From JAAFHB01 sp942493325 (GTDB taxonomy: Bacteria; Bacteroidota; Bacteroidia; Bacteroidales; Prolixibacteraceae), in assembly GCA_942493325.1 (NCBI GenBank), contig OW818689.1, forward strand, positions 6,014,001-6,078,000: a stretch of DNA of 64,000 bases, written 5' to 3'. The notes beneath the pieces are model-generated. The model made no database searches. It was given only the letters and a program-made list of their open reading frames with translations, and was not told the DNA's origin. Both the position numbers and the translations under genes were made by a program. Below, piece after piece: positions 9,495 to 17,923 of this stretch (its first letter is position 1; each line of letters begins with the position of its first letter).

Positions 9495-9977
9495 ATGAAT
9501 TCTTTTATCCAATATATCGTTTCAATCTTCAAAGGTGTCTGGACACTTTTGGTCGGGATGAAAGTTACCGGAAAGTACTTTTTTACCCCATGGAAACACC
9601 TTACCCATCAATATCCCGAAAATCGCGATACTCTGGTAATGTTCGAACGTTATCGTGGCGAGGTAATCATGCCTCACACCGAAAATAACGAACACAAATG
9701 TACAGGTTGCGGAATTTGCGAACTCAGCTGCCCCAACGGTTCGATTGAAATTATTACAAAATCAATCATAACACCCGATGGGAAAAAGAAACGGGTAATT
9801 GACCGTCATATTTACCATTTGGGAATGTGTACTTTATGCAACCTTTGTGTGAAGGCATGCCCGACAGGCGCTATTGTAATGGGACAGGAATTTGAGCATG
9901 CTGTCTGGGACCGCACAAAACTTACAAAAGTGCTGAATAAGCCGGGCTCCAAAATTTCGGAAGGCGTTAAAGAATAA
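9495..9977 (+). CDS. nuoI: NADH-quinone oxidoreductase subunit I
   Basis: A 160-residue ferredoxin-like subunit carrying two [4Fe-4S] clusters (N6a and N6b). The two Cys motifs are CTGCGICELSCP near residue 70 and CTLCNLCVKACP near residue 115. Since nuoE, nuoF and nuoG are absent nearby, this subunit may be the point where electrons enter from an unknown donor such as ferredoxin. The N-terminus carries a short hydrophobic amphipathic stretch, consistent with docking on NuoH. Confidence 0.95.
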   Translation: MNSFIQYIVSIFKGVWTLLVGMKVTGKYFFTPWKHLTHQYPENRDTLVMFERYRGEVIMPHTENNEHKCTGCGICELSCPNGSIEIITKSIITPDGKKKRVIDRHIYHLGMCTLCNLCVKACPTGAIVMGQEFEHAVWDRTKLTKVLNKPGSKISEGVKE

Positions 9978-10028
9978 ATTCTAAGTTTAGTCGGATCAAT
10001 TTGATTCAGAATATTAAGAATACAGTTT

Positions 10029-10544
10029 ATGGTTAATGAAGTGATGTTTTACCTGATTGCTGCAATGATCCTGATTTTTTCGGTACTGACCGTTACAAGC
10101 AGGCGAATTCTGAGGGCGGCAGTCTACCTGTTGTTTGTTTTGATCTCAACTGCCGGATTATATTTCATGATGAATTATAACTTCCTGGCTGCCGTTCAAC
10201 TTACAGTCTATGCCGGCGGTATTGTGGTGCTGATTATCTTTTCCATTCTGCTCACCAGTCACCTAAGTGAACGGGCAGCAATGGCCACAGTGAAGCAAAG
10301 TCTGTTGTCTGCACTCGCTACATTGGCAGGGGCAACCTTAACCCTGATGACTATACTGCGGTTCAGTTTTGTTCCGAATCCTGGTGCCGATACTCAATTA
10401 ACTGTTAAGGATATAGGTAATTCGCTGGTATCCTATAACAGGGATGGCTACGCGTTGCCTTTTGAAGTAGTCTCCGTTCTTTTACTGGCTGCCATGATTG
10501 GTGCAATCGTCGTAGCCAAAAAGGAGAGAATCCTTAAACATTAG
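10029..10544 (+). CDS. nuoJ: NADH-quinone oxidoreductase subunit J
   Basis: A 171-residue membrane subunit with five predicted helices. The conserved AAVQLTVYAGGIVVLIIFS region forms the pi-bulged third helix known from the family, and the C-terminus carries the LLAAMIGAIVVAKKE pattern. It sits 51 bases after nuoI and 47 bases before nuoK in the same operon. Confidence 0.94.
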   Translation: MVNEVMFYLIAAMILIFSVLTVTSRRILRAAVYLLFVLISTAGLYFMMNYNFLAAVQLTVYAGGIVVLIIFSILLTSHLSERAAMATVKQSLLSALATLAGATLTLMTILRFSFVPNPGADTQLTVKDIGNSLVSYNRDGYALPFEVVSVLLLAAMIGAIVVAKKERILKH

Positions 10545-10591
10545 GTTATAATATTCATCTGATTATTCCAGATATAGATAATTCTTGTCAT

Positions 10592-10909
10592 ATGATCCAA
10601 AATATTCCGCTTAGCTATTTTTTAGTAATCAGTACATTGATGTTTTTTATTGGCATCTATGGTTTTTTGACCCGCCGGAACCTGATTACCATGCTTATGT
10701 CTATCGAGTTAATCCTTAATTCAGTCAATATCAATTTTGTGGCATTCAACCGCTACCTCTATCCTCAGCATCTTGAAGGGCATTTTTTTATGCTGATCGT
10801 CATCGCTGTGGCAGCCGCCGAGGCCGCTGTAGCAATCGCAATCATTATTAATATTTACCGAAATTTTAAATCAATCGATGTGGAAAATGTCGATGAAATG
10901 AAATACTGA
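10592..10909 (+). CDS. nuoK: NADH-quinone oxidoreductase subunit K
   Basis: A 105-residue membrane subunit related to MrpC, with three helices. The proton-channel glutamates of the family are visible in MLMSIELILNSVNINF and in AVAAAEAAVAIAIIINIYR. The position between nuoJ and nuoL is canonical. Confidence 0.95.
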   Translation: MIQNIPLSYFLVISTLMFFIGIYGFLTRRNLITMLMSIELILNSVNINFVAFNRYLYPQHLEGHFFMLIVIAVAAAEAAVAIAIIINIYRNFKSIDVENVDEMKY

Positions 10910-10941
10910 AAATTTACTAACCGAAAAGAGAATCATCAGAT

Positions 10942-12858
10942 ATGGCCAGTTATACATACACTTTACTCATTCCCCTGATCCCGCTTTTTGTGTTCCTGTT
11001 TCTTGGATTGACAGGGCATAAAATGAAACCCTTTGTTACCGGGCTGATCGGGTCAACAGGTCTTGGAATTTCAGCGATCTTATCCTATTACACCGCCTTC
11101 CGCTATTTTATCGGGGAGCATGTTCACGGAGCGGCCTACACTTCGATCAAAGGTTTTGAAGTCGAATGGCTTAATCTTACCGATAAACTTACCATCCATC
11201 TTGGAATCCTGATTGATCCGATTTCCGTGATGATGCTTGTGGTAGTCACTACGGTATCCTGGATGGTGCATATATACAGTATCGGTTATATGAAAGGTGA
11301 TCCCGGGTTTTACCGGTTCTTCTCTTTTCTGTCGCTATTCAGTTTTTCGATGTTAGGTCTTGTACTGGCCACAAATATTTTTCAGATGTATATCTTCTGG
11401 GAACTGGTTGGGGTTTCATCTTTTTTACTGATTGGTTATTATTACGAGAAGCCAAGCGCTGTTGCCGCTTCGAAGAAAGCATTTATCGTCACCCGTTTTG
11501 CTGACCTTGGTTTCCTGATCGGGATACTGATGTTGTCATTTAATACAGGTACCTTCGATTTCCAGACTTTGACCGATCCAAACGGACCGGCAATTGCATC
11601 GGCAGGGGGAGCAGCCTTTATGGGCATGTCTGTATTAACATGGTCACTGATCTTTATATTTGTGGGAGGTGCAGGTAAGTCAGCAATGTTCCCGTTCCAC
11701 ATCTGGTTACCCGATGCCATGGAAGGTCCGACTCCTGTGTCGGCATTGATTCATGCCGCTACCATGGTTGTTGCCGGTGTTTATCTGGTGGCACGTCTGT
11801 TTCCTGTTTATGCCCTTGGCGCACCCGATGCTTTGATGGTTGTTGCCTGGGTCGGTGGCTTCTCTTCAATATTCGCTGCTGTTATTGCCTGTACGCAAAC
11901 CGATATAAAAAGGGTGCTGGCTTTTTCAACCATGTCGCAGATTGGTTATATGATGCTTTCACTGGGAGTTTCGGGTTATGGCGGCGAAGAGGGTTTAGGT
12001 TTTATGGCCTCTAATTTCCACCTTTTCACACACGCAATGTTTAAGGCATTATTATTCCTGGGAGCCGGGGCAGTAATCCACGCAGTACATAGTAATGAAA
12101 TAGGAAGTATGGGAAATCTTCGCAAACACCTTCCTATAACTCATATCACCTTTTTAATCGCCTGTCTTACCATTGCCGGAATTCCACCTTTCTCCGGATT
12201 CTTCAGTAAGGACGAAATACTTGTAGCGGCATTTCATAGCAATAAACTGCTGTTTGCCATCGAATACATCGTGGCCGGATTAACCGCTTTTTATATGTTC
12301 CGTCTTTATTACGGAATATTCTGGGGGAAAAATACCCATTATCATCATACTCCGCATGAGGCACCGAAAGTGATGACCATTCCGTTAATGGTTCTTGCAT
12401 TCGGATCTGTATTCGCCGGCTTTATTCCTTTCCATCACCTTGTGACTTCCGACGGGATCGGTTTTGATTCACACATCGATCTGATGATTGCTATTCCATC
12501 GGTATTGATTGGCGTTTTGGGGATTGTCATAGCTACCGTCATGTATAAAAAAGAGAATGGACTACCTGATAAAATTGCTGGTACGTTTAAACATCTTTAC
12601 ACCTGGGCTCATCATAAATTCTATTGGGATGAAGTTTATTTGTTTGTAACGCGTAAAATTATTTTCCGCCTGATTTCCAAACCGATTGCCTGGTTCGATC
12701 GTCATGTGGTGGATGCTACAATGAACGGTATTGCCGGGATTACACAATATACTGCTTATGCTGTCAAGGGCCTGCAATCGGGAAAACTTCAGCAATACGG
12801 CTTCGTATTTGTCAGTGGAACTGTAGTCTTAGTTCTCATCTTTGTTTATCTTTTATAA
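10942..12858 (+). CDS. nuoL: NADH-quinone oxidoreductase subunit L
   Basis: A 638-residue antiporter-like proton-pumping subunit at the distal end of the membrane arm. The core includes FWELVGVSSFLLIGYYY with the key Glu, GKSAMFPFHIWLPDAMEGPTP, ALIHAATMVVAGVYL and DIKRVLAFSTMSQIGYM. A C-terminal amphipathic lateral helix region (HHKFYWDEVYLFV onward) ends in a last transmembrane helix. The length is normal for the family. Confidence 0.96.
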   Translation: MASYTYTLLIPLIPLFVFLFLGLTGHKMKPFVTGLIGSTGLGISAILSYYTAFRYFIGEHVHGAAYTSIKGFEVEWLNLTDKLTIHLGILIDPISVMMLVVVTTVSWMVHIYSIGYMKGDPGFYRFFSFLSLFSFSMLGLVLATNIFQMYIFWELVGVSSFLLIGYYYEKPSAVAASKKAFIVTRFADLGFLIGILMLSFNTGTFDFQTLTDPNGPAIASAGGAAFMGMSVLTWSLIFIFVGGAGKSAMFPFHIWLPDAMEGPTPVSALIHAATMVVAGVYLVARLFPVYALGAPDALMVVAWVGGFSSIFAAVIACTQTDIKRVLAFSTMSQIGYMMLSLGVSGYGGEEGLGFMASNFHLFTHAMFKALLFLGAGAVIHAVHSNEIGSMGNLRKHLPITHITFLIACLTIAGIPPFSGFFSKDEILVAAFHSNKLLFAIEYIVAGLTAFYMFRLYYGIFWGKNTHYHHTPHEAPKVMTIPLMVLAFGSVFAGFIPFHHLVTSDGIGFDSHIDLMIAIPSVLIGVLGIVIATVMYKKENGLPDKIAGTFKHLYTWAHHKFYWDEVYLFVTRKIIFRLISKPIAWFDRHVVDATMNGIAGITQYTAYAVKGLQSGKLQQYGFVFVSGTVVLVLIFVYLL

Positions 12859-12873
12859 GAAACTGAATATAAA

Positions 12874-14385
12874 ATGAATATACTTAATTTATTCGTACTG
12901 ATCCCCTTGCTCACAGTTGGTGGAATTTTGCTGACCAAAGACTTAAAGCAGTCGAGACTGGTTTCTGCAGTCGGGATGGGAATTCAACTTATCCTTTCAT
13001 TTGTCCTTGTTTATCTCTACCTGGCTGAACGAAGCGCGGGAAATACTGCACCTATGTTATTTATGTATGATGCATTATGGTTTCCCTCACTTAATATTCA
13101 CTATGCACTTGGAGTAGACGGGATTTCTGTGGCGATGATAGCCCTTACCGGGATTGTTGTCTTTGCCGGAATATTTGCTTCGTGGAAAATGGAGTATTTG
13201 CCGCGTGAGTTTTTTATTTCCCTGATCATCCTTGCCTCCGGGGTCTTTGGTTTCTTCATTTCGATCGATTTGTTTACCATGTTCCTGTTCTATGAATTGG
13301 CAGTAATCCCGATGTACCTGCTGATCGGTATCTGGGGTTCAGGACCGAAGGAGTATTCGGCGATGAAGCTCACCCTGATGCTGATGGCCGGCTCAGCAAT
13401 GTTACTGGTAGGATTGCTCGGAATTTATTTCTTCAGTGCTCCCGATGGTAATCCGTTGTCATTTAATATCATGGAAATATCAAAGGTGGTCATCCCTATT
13501 GAAATGCAACGTTTTCTTTTCCCGTTTACATTTGTCGGGTTTGGAATTCTTGGGGCACTTTTCCCCTTTCATACCTGGTCGCCCGACGGCCACGCATCTG
13601 CCCCGACAGCAGTTTCGATGCTTCACGCCGGTGTTTTGATGAAACTTGGAGGTTACGGAGCATTTCGTGTTGCAATCTTTCTTATGCCTGAAGCCGCCCA
13701 CGAGCAGGCATGGTTTTTCCTTATACTTACTTCAATCAGCGTCGTTTATGGGGCATTTGCAGCCATTGTTCAGAACGACCTTAAATATATTAATGCCTAT
13801 TCATCGGTGAGCCATTGCGGACTCGTTCTGTTTGCCGTTTTAATGATGAACCAGACCGCGATGAACGGTGCAATCATCCAGATGATCTCGCACGGTTTAA
13901 TGACGGCTCTTTTCTTTGCCCTGATTGGAATGATTTATGGCAGAACACATACCCGGATGATCAATGAAATGGGTGGATTAATGAAAGTCATTCCATTTTT
14001 AGGGGTGGTTTATGTGATAGCCGGTCTTGCATCACTGGGACTTCCGGGTTTCAGCGGATTCGTAGCAGAGATGACCATTTTCATCGGGGCCTTCCAGCAT
14101 ACCGATGTTTTTCACCGCGTCATGACCATTGTTGCTGCTTCATCCATTGTAATCACCGCAGTGTATATCCTTCGGGTTGTTGGAATCCTGTTACTTGGTC
14201 CCATCAAAAATGACCATTTTCTCGAACTGACCGATGCGAAATGGTACGAACGGATATCGACAATCACACTTGTTTTGGCTATTACGGCTATTGGAACAGC
14301 CCCGCTCTGGCTTTCAAACATGATTAATTTCAGCCTGACTCCGATTGTGGAAAGGCTCTCTTCGATTCAAATAACAGGATTATAA
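12874..14385 (+). CDS. nuoM: NADH-quinone oxidoreductase subunit M
   Basis: A 503-residue antiporter-like subunit of the membrane arm. Family marks are LFYELAVIPMYLLIGIWG with the channel Glu, PFHTWSPDGHASAPTAVSM (the common family sequence has LP before DAH, here SPDGH), LHAGVLMKLGGYG and NDLKYINAYSSVSHCG. It lies 15 bases after nuoL. Confidence 0.95.
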   Translation: MNILNLFVLIPLLTVGGILLTKDLKQSRLVSAVGMGIQLILSFVLVYLYLAERSAGNTAPMLFMYDALWFPSLNIHYALGVDGISVAMIALTGIVVFAGIFASWKMEYLPREFFISLIILASGVFGFFISIDLFTMFLFYELAVIPMYLLIGIWGSGPKEYSAMKLTLMLMAGSAMLLVGLLGIYFFSAPDGNPLSFNIMEISKVVIPIEMQRFLFPFTFVGFGILGALFPFHTWSPDGHASAPTAVSMLHAGVLMKLGGYGAFRVAIFLMPEAAHEQAWFFLILTSISVVYGAFAAIVQNDLKYINAYSSVSHCGLVLFAVLMMNQTAMNGAIIQMISHGLMTALFFALIGMIYGRTHTRMINEMGGLMKVIPFLGVVYVIAGLASLGLPGFSGFVAEMTIFIGAFQHTDVFHRVMTIVAASSIVITAVYILRVVGILLLGPIKNDHFLELTDAKWYERISTITLVLAITAIGTAPLWLSNMINFSLTPIVERLSSIQITGL

Positions 14386-14411
14386 TTATTTAGCATAATA
14401 AGTTTTCATTT

Positions 14412-15839
14412 ATGAACTTTAGCGATATTCTGACCATGCGACACGAGCTGATGCTTACTGTAATGGCATTGGTTATTCTCATCATCGATCTGAACCTTCA
14501 CAACAGGGATAAACATTTGATTATTCCCATTACGCTCTCGTTGTTTTTTATCCATACTGTCGTTGGATTTTTGCCATCGGAGCCAAGCGTGCTTTTTGGG
14601 GGTATGTACCGCACCAACGCATTGCTGATAATGATGAAAAATATTCTTAATGTAGGGGTGCTGATTATTTTGTTGCAATCGGTAACCTGGTTAAAGAAAG
14701 AAGAAAACAGGGAGAAAATCAGCGAGTTTTTTATTTTGCTGTTCTCGACGCTGATCGGGATGAACTTTATGATTTCCTCAGGTGATTTTCTGATGTTTTA
14801 CCTGGGTCTTGAACTCGCCACAATTCCGATTGCTGCTCTTGCCGCCTATACTCATCATCAGACAAAATCGGCAGAGGCCGGTATAAAACTGATTCTTAGT
14901 TCTGCACTTTCCTCAGGAATACTTCTTTTTGGCATTTCGCTGATTTATGGAGCAACGGGATCAATTTATTTCGATACGGTAATGCAACAGTATGCCAATA
15001 CACCTTTGCAGGTGCTGGCTTTTATATTCTTCTTTACAGGAATGGCCTTTAAGTTATCACTTGTACCTTTCCATCTTTGGACGGCTGATGTTTATGAAGG
15101 TGCTCCGATAAATGTCACCTCTTATTTATCCGTGATTTCAAAAGGTGCCGCAGCATTTATCCTGATTATTCTGATGTTTACGGTGTTCAATACCATCGCA
15201 CCCATTTATGATCATATTCTTTACCTGATTGCCGTCCTGACAATGACAACAGGTAACTTGTTCGCCCTCCGGCAAAAAAATATGAAAAGGTTTCTTGCCT
15301 TTTCATCAATTTCACAGGCCGGTTTTATCCTTCTCGGGATTATGGGTGGAAATATCATGGGAATGACTTCCGTGATCTATTTTGTGCTCGTTTATATCTT
15401 TTCGAATCTCGGTGCTTTCGGAGTGGTTTCTGCCATTTTAACGGTTACAGGCAAAGAATCGATGGATGAGTACGACGGCCTTTATGCAACAAATCCTAAG
15501 CTGAGCCTATTGATGATGCTGTCGCTGTTTTCCCTCGCAGGGATTCCGCCGGTTGCAGGATTCTTCGGGAAATTCTTCCTTTTTGCATCAGCCGCATCCG
15601 CAGGCTATTACTGGCTGGTTTTTATAGCCGTACTTAACGCGACCATCTCACTCTATTATTACCTGCTGGTTGTTAAGGCCATGTTCATCAACAAAAACGA
15701 AACACCACTTGCTTTTTTCAAAAGTGATTTATCTACCCGAACGGGATTGGTCCTGAGCGGTTTGGGAATATTCATTCTTGGATTTTGGAGTCAGATATAC
15801 GAAATAATCAATAGTTTAAGTTTTGGAATTATTCATTAA
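14412..15839 (+). CDS. nuoN: NADH-quinone oxidoreductase subunit N
   Basis: A 475-residue antiporter-like subunit that closes the operon. Signatures are FYLGLELATIPIAALAAY, FKLSLVPFHLWTADVYEGAP and NMKRFLAFSSISQAGFILLG. The gene ends the co-directional nuo run. No convincing intrinsic terminator was seen in the 75 bases before the next small gene. Confidence 0.95.
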   Translation: MNFSDILTMRHELMLTVMALVILIIDLNLHNRDKHLIIPITLSLFFIHTVVGFLPSEPSVLFGGMYRTNALLIMMKNILNVGVLIILLQSVTWLKKEENREKISEFFILLFSTLIGMNFMISSGDFLMFYLGLELATIPIAALAAYTHHQTKSAEAGIKLILSSALSSGILLFGISLIYGATGSIYFDTVMQQYANTPLQVLAFIFFFTGMAFKLSLVPFHLWTADVYEGAPINVTSYLSVISKGAAAFILIILMFTVFNTIAPIYDHILYLIAVLTMTTGNLFALRQKNMKRFLAFSSISQAGFILLGIMGGNIMGMTSVIYFVLVYIFSNLGAFGVVSAILTVTGKESMDEYDGLYATNPKLSLLMMLSLFSLAGIPPVAGFFGKFFLFASAASAGYYWLVFIAVLNATISLYYYLLVVKAMFINKNETPLAFFKSDLSTRTGLVLSGLGIFILGFWSQIYEIINSLSFGIIH

Positions 15840-15914
15840 TGTGTTTGTGAATAAATTTTGAAGGGTGCCTAATAGGACCTCGAATTATTAAAGATCAGGA
15901 ATAAAAAGAAGATC

Positions 15915-16235
15915 ATGACATTAAAAGCTAAACATATCGTTGAGGAAATAAATGGTACACGTTGCACTATTGTTGAGAAAGGTGCATCTGCCGGTCGCGT
16001 GGATTTTTTAAGAAATTTACTGGAATTCAATAAGTTTGAAGTGCTCGTTTCGGAAGAAGTCAATGCGGAAGGTTTAACGCTTTTTACAATTGGTGTAACT
16101 GACCTGGTTTTTAATCCTGTAATCGCGGTTTACGAACTGGCGCTCAGGACTCCCGATGGGAAGAAAGTCAACCCGGCCTACTGGAATCAGTATTCAACCG
16201 ATAGTAAGGATGAATACTGGGACTTTGTGAAGTAA
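15915..16235 (+). CDS. Small conserved-looking protein of unknown function
   Basis: A 106-residue acidic protein with no signal peptide or membrane segment. The start MTLKAKHIVEEINGTRCTIVEKG and the end PDGKKVNPAYWNQYSTDSKDEYWDFVK show no motif that I can assign to a named family. It follows nuoN by 75 bases on the same strand and could be read through from the operon, but nothing shows it belongs to complex I. Confidence 0.55.
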   Translation: MTLKAKHIVEEINGTRCTIVEKGASAGRVDFLRNLLEFNKFEVLVSEEVNAEGLTLFTIGVTDLVFNPVIAVYELALRTPDGKKVNPAYWNQYSTDSKDEYWDFVK

Positions 16236-16238
16236 TGA

Positions 16239-16269
16239 TTTGAATATGTCTTATTTGTTCGTAAATTTG
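16239..16269 (+). promoter_or_regulatory. Promoter of toxin-antitoxin pair
   Basis: An exact Bacteroidota promoter: TTTG at 16239-16242, a 19-base gap, then TAAATTTG at 16262-16269. It lies 50 bases before the antitoxin start. Confidence 0.6.
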
Positions 16270-16318
16270 CTTATAACGTATTTCGGGATATAAATTAGGT
16301 AATTTAAATGAAAATGGT

Positions 16319-16546
16319 ATGAAAGCTTCAACAGATCGCATCAGCCTTTCACTTAAGTTTAATCAGGTTGTTGATCTTGTAAAACAATTGCCTTATAAGG
16401 AGAAGGTTAAACTTGGCGAGGTTATTCGTAAAGAAACGAGAACAGGCATTAGCAATGACAAAGTTTTTACTCATCTTGCAAGTGAAAAGGCTTTAGCCAA
16501 AGACTGGCTCTCACCCCAGGAAGATGAAGCATGGAAAAATTTGTAA
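16319..16546 (+). CDS. Putative antitoxin of a MazF-type pair
   Basis: A 75-residue protein placed directly before a MazF/PemK-like toxin gene and overlapping it by 16 bases, the usual arrangement for a type II antitoxin. The sequence (SLSLKFNQVVDLVKQLPYKEKVKLGEVIRKE) resembles small Bacteroidota antitoxins that begin with a helical QLVDLIKQLP-like segment. The C-terminal SPQEDEAWKNL tail is the likely toxin-binding part. No classic MazE or AbrB fold is obvious, so the role is inferred mainly from context. Confidence 0.65.
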   Translation: MKASTDRISLSLKFNQVVDLVKQLPYKEKVKLGEVIRKETRTGISNDKVFTHLASEKALAKDWLSPQEDEAWKNL

Positions 16547-16860
16547 AAGGCGATATAGTTGTTATCCTGTTCCCATTCTCTGACCTTTCGGGAAGTAAGA
16601 AAAGGCCAGCACTTGTATTAGCCGATTTACAAGGCGATGATATTATTCTTTGCCAGATTACCAGCCAACAAACGAAAGACGAGTACGCTATTGCGATTAA
16701 AGATAGTGATTTTAAAACCAGTAAATTAACAACACCAAGCAACATACGGCCTAACCGTATATTCACTGCCGACAAAAACATTATCATTAAAAATGCAGCC
16801 TCGCTCGATAAAGCCGCCTTTGATAGGGTAATCCAAAAGGTAATTTCTATCTTATCTTAA
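16531..16860 (+). CDS. MazF/PemK-family toxin (endoribonuclease)
   Basis: A 109-residue type II toxin of the MazF/PemK/CcdB-like fold, expected to cut mRNA and stop growth when its antitoxin is lost. The N-terminal FVKGDIVVILFPFSDLSGSK is followed by the hallmark RPALVL. Next come the central ILCQITSQQ strand and a Ser/Thr-Pro-Ser-Asn-Ile-Arg-Pro segment (TTPSNIRPNRIFT). Translation is probably coupled to the upstream gene. Confidence 0.85.
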   Translation: MEKFVKGDIVVILFPFSDLSGSKKRPALVLADLQGDDIILCQITSQQTKDEYAIAIKDSDFKTSKLTTPSNIRPNRIFTADKNIIIKNAASLDKAAFDRVIQKVISILS

Positions 16861-16877
16861 ACAACAAAGTGTTGTTT
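16859..16877 (+). terminator. Hairpin after MazF-type toxin gene
   Basis: A perfect 8-bp stem (AAACAACA with TGTTGTTT) and a three-base loop begins on the toxin stop codon. Only a short T-run follows, so it is a weak terminator candidate. Confidence 0.4.
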
Positions 16878-16895
16878 GATAAGGTTCGGTACTGC

Positions 16896-16997
16896 TTACA
16901 TATATATGCCCTGCCATGTATTGTGGTGTTTTATGACCCCAAGTGCTAGCCGATTCAACCCGTCATAATCGAATCTGTATTTGTATTGAAAGCGGCA
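16896..16997 (-). pseudogene. RHS/YD-repeat fragment
   Basis: A 33-codon open stretch on the minus strand without a start codon reads FQYKYRFDYDGLNRLA, which matches the YDGLNRL core of RHS/YD repeats. A short unrelated tail (LGVIKHHNTWQG) and a stop follow. It is much too short to be functional, so it looks like the last trace of an RHS-type protein gene. The match is a single repeat, so confidence is modest. Confidence 0.4.
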
Positions 16998-17133
16998 TTA
17001 GAAAAAGTAATTTATCGAGGTGTCTTGGAGTTTAAAAAACATTTCATTTTAAAACTTTTAATCAATGAACTTACAGTATCTTTCAGATAATAAATGAAAT
17101 ACAACTGGCGTATTCATTTCTATCCATGATTGA

Positions 17134-17286
17134 GAGTACTTGAAAAATAAATACAAGGAAATTGAACTGGAAGAAAAGGGCTCATTTGAAGTTCCGGATT
17201 GGCACAAAGAAATTATCCAGACAAGGTTAAAAGACTACCAGGAGAATCCTGATAATGTTTTGGATTGGAACGATGTTTCAAGTTAG
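17134..17286 (+). pseudogene. Addiction-module antitoxin fragment
   Basis: A 50-codon open stretch beginning right after a TGA, with no ATG, reads like the C-terminal half of a small addiction-module component. It has a helix ending in WHKEIIQTRLKDYQENPD followed by VLDWNDV, matching the family's pattern of xxxxRLxxYxxNPxxxxSWxxV. The intact antitoxin-like gene at 28595 has a comparable tail (LHVLKNPDEGKSWDDV). No toxin gene follows. Confidence 0.5.
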
Positions 17287-17309
17287 TCGGGATTTTTATG
17301 CTTGACTGT

Positions 17310-17530
17310 TATTCCTGGATATTTTTATAACCGTAGGGAAGTTTTCGGGTACCTCCCCAACTTGATGTCACAAATTGTGATTTCAAGATTTCAAACTCTT
17401 GTTGGTTTAACTGGAACATAAAAGCTTCAGGAAAACGTTCTGTATTTCTTTTTATGGTTTTTGATATTGCAATTGCGCTTAAGTTTGTCCGATAAATCTT
17501 AATTGCCTGCGATATGTCACTTCCCCAGGA
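17310..17530 (-). pseudogene. ORF6N-domain protein remnant
   Basis: The minus-strand frame directly after the VOC gene stop reads as the N-terminal ORF6N DNA-binding domain common in phage and plasmid genes. It shows IKRNTERFPEAFMFQLNQQE, then FEILKSQFVTSSWGG and a KLPYGY end, where intact proteins continue through a YLPYAFTEQG-type segment. The fragment stops at 17310-17312 without the rest of the gene and has no start codon of its own. It is a decayed piece of mobile DNA. Confidence 0.7.
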
Positions 17531-17923
17531 TTATATTGTAATCTCCACAATATTCCCATCCGGATCGGCAATTACACTTTCGTAAAATCCATCACCTGTT
17601 AGTCGCGGTTCTCCAAGGATTTCAATGCCGGATGCCCTCAGCTGTTCAGTAAGCTCATCTACTGATTTTTTTGATCCCACCGAAAAAGCGAAATGAGCCA
17701 ATCCTGATTTATCTCCCTTTTGCCTGTCAGTATTGCTGCCAATAGTTGGTTTGTTCATCAGTTCAATACTGCACTCCCCGTTTTCAAAAGTCAGAAAGTA
17801 AGACGAGAATTGTTTTACCGGATTCACATACATTTTGTTGGACTTTGCCTTGAAGTAGGTGCAATAAAAATTGCGTAATCCTTCAAGGTCAGATGTCAGG
17901 ATAGCCAGGTGTGATATTTTCAT
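17531..17923 (-). CDS. VOC (glyoxalase/dioxygenase-fold) family protein
   Basis: A 130-residue vicinal-oxygen-chelate protein with two beta-alpha-beta-beta-beta modules. The likely metal ligands are His5 in ISHLAI, the Glu in CSIELMN, His in GLAHFAF and the final Glu in DGNIVEITI, the normal set for glyoxalase I-like enzymes. The substrate is unknown. Its start overlaps the stop of the upstream gene (17920) by four bases, so the two form a coupled pair. Confidence 0.8.
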   Translation of the reverse strand: MKISHLAILTSDLEGLRNFYCTYFKAKSNKMYVNPVKQFSSYFLTFENGECSIELMNKPTIGSNTDRQKGDKSGLAHFAFSVGSKKSVDELTEQLRASGIEILGEPRLTGDGFYESVIADPDGNIVEITI

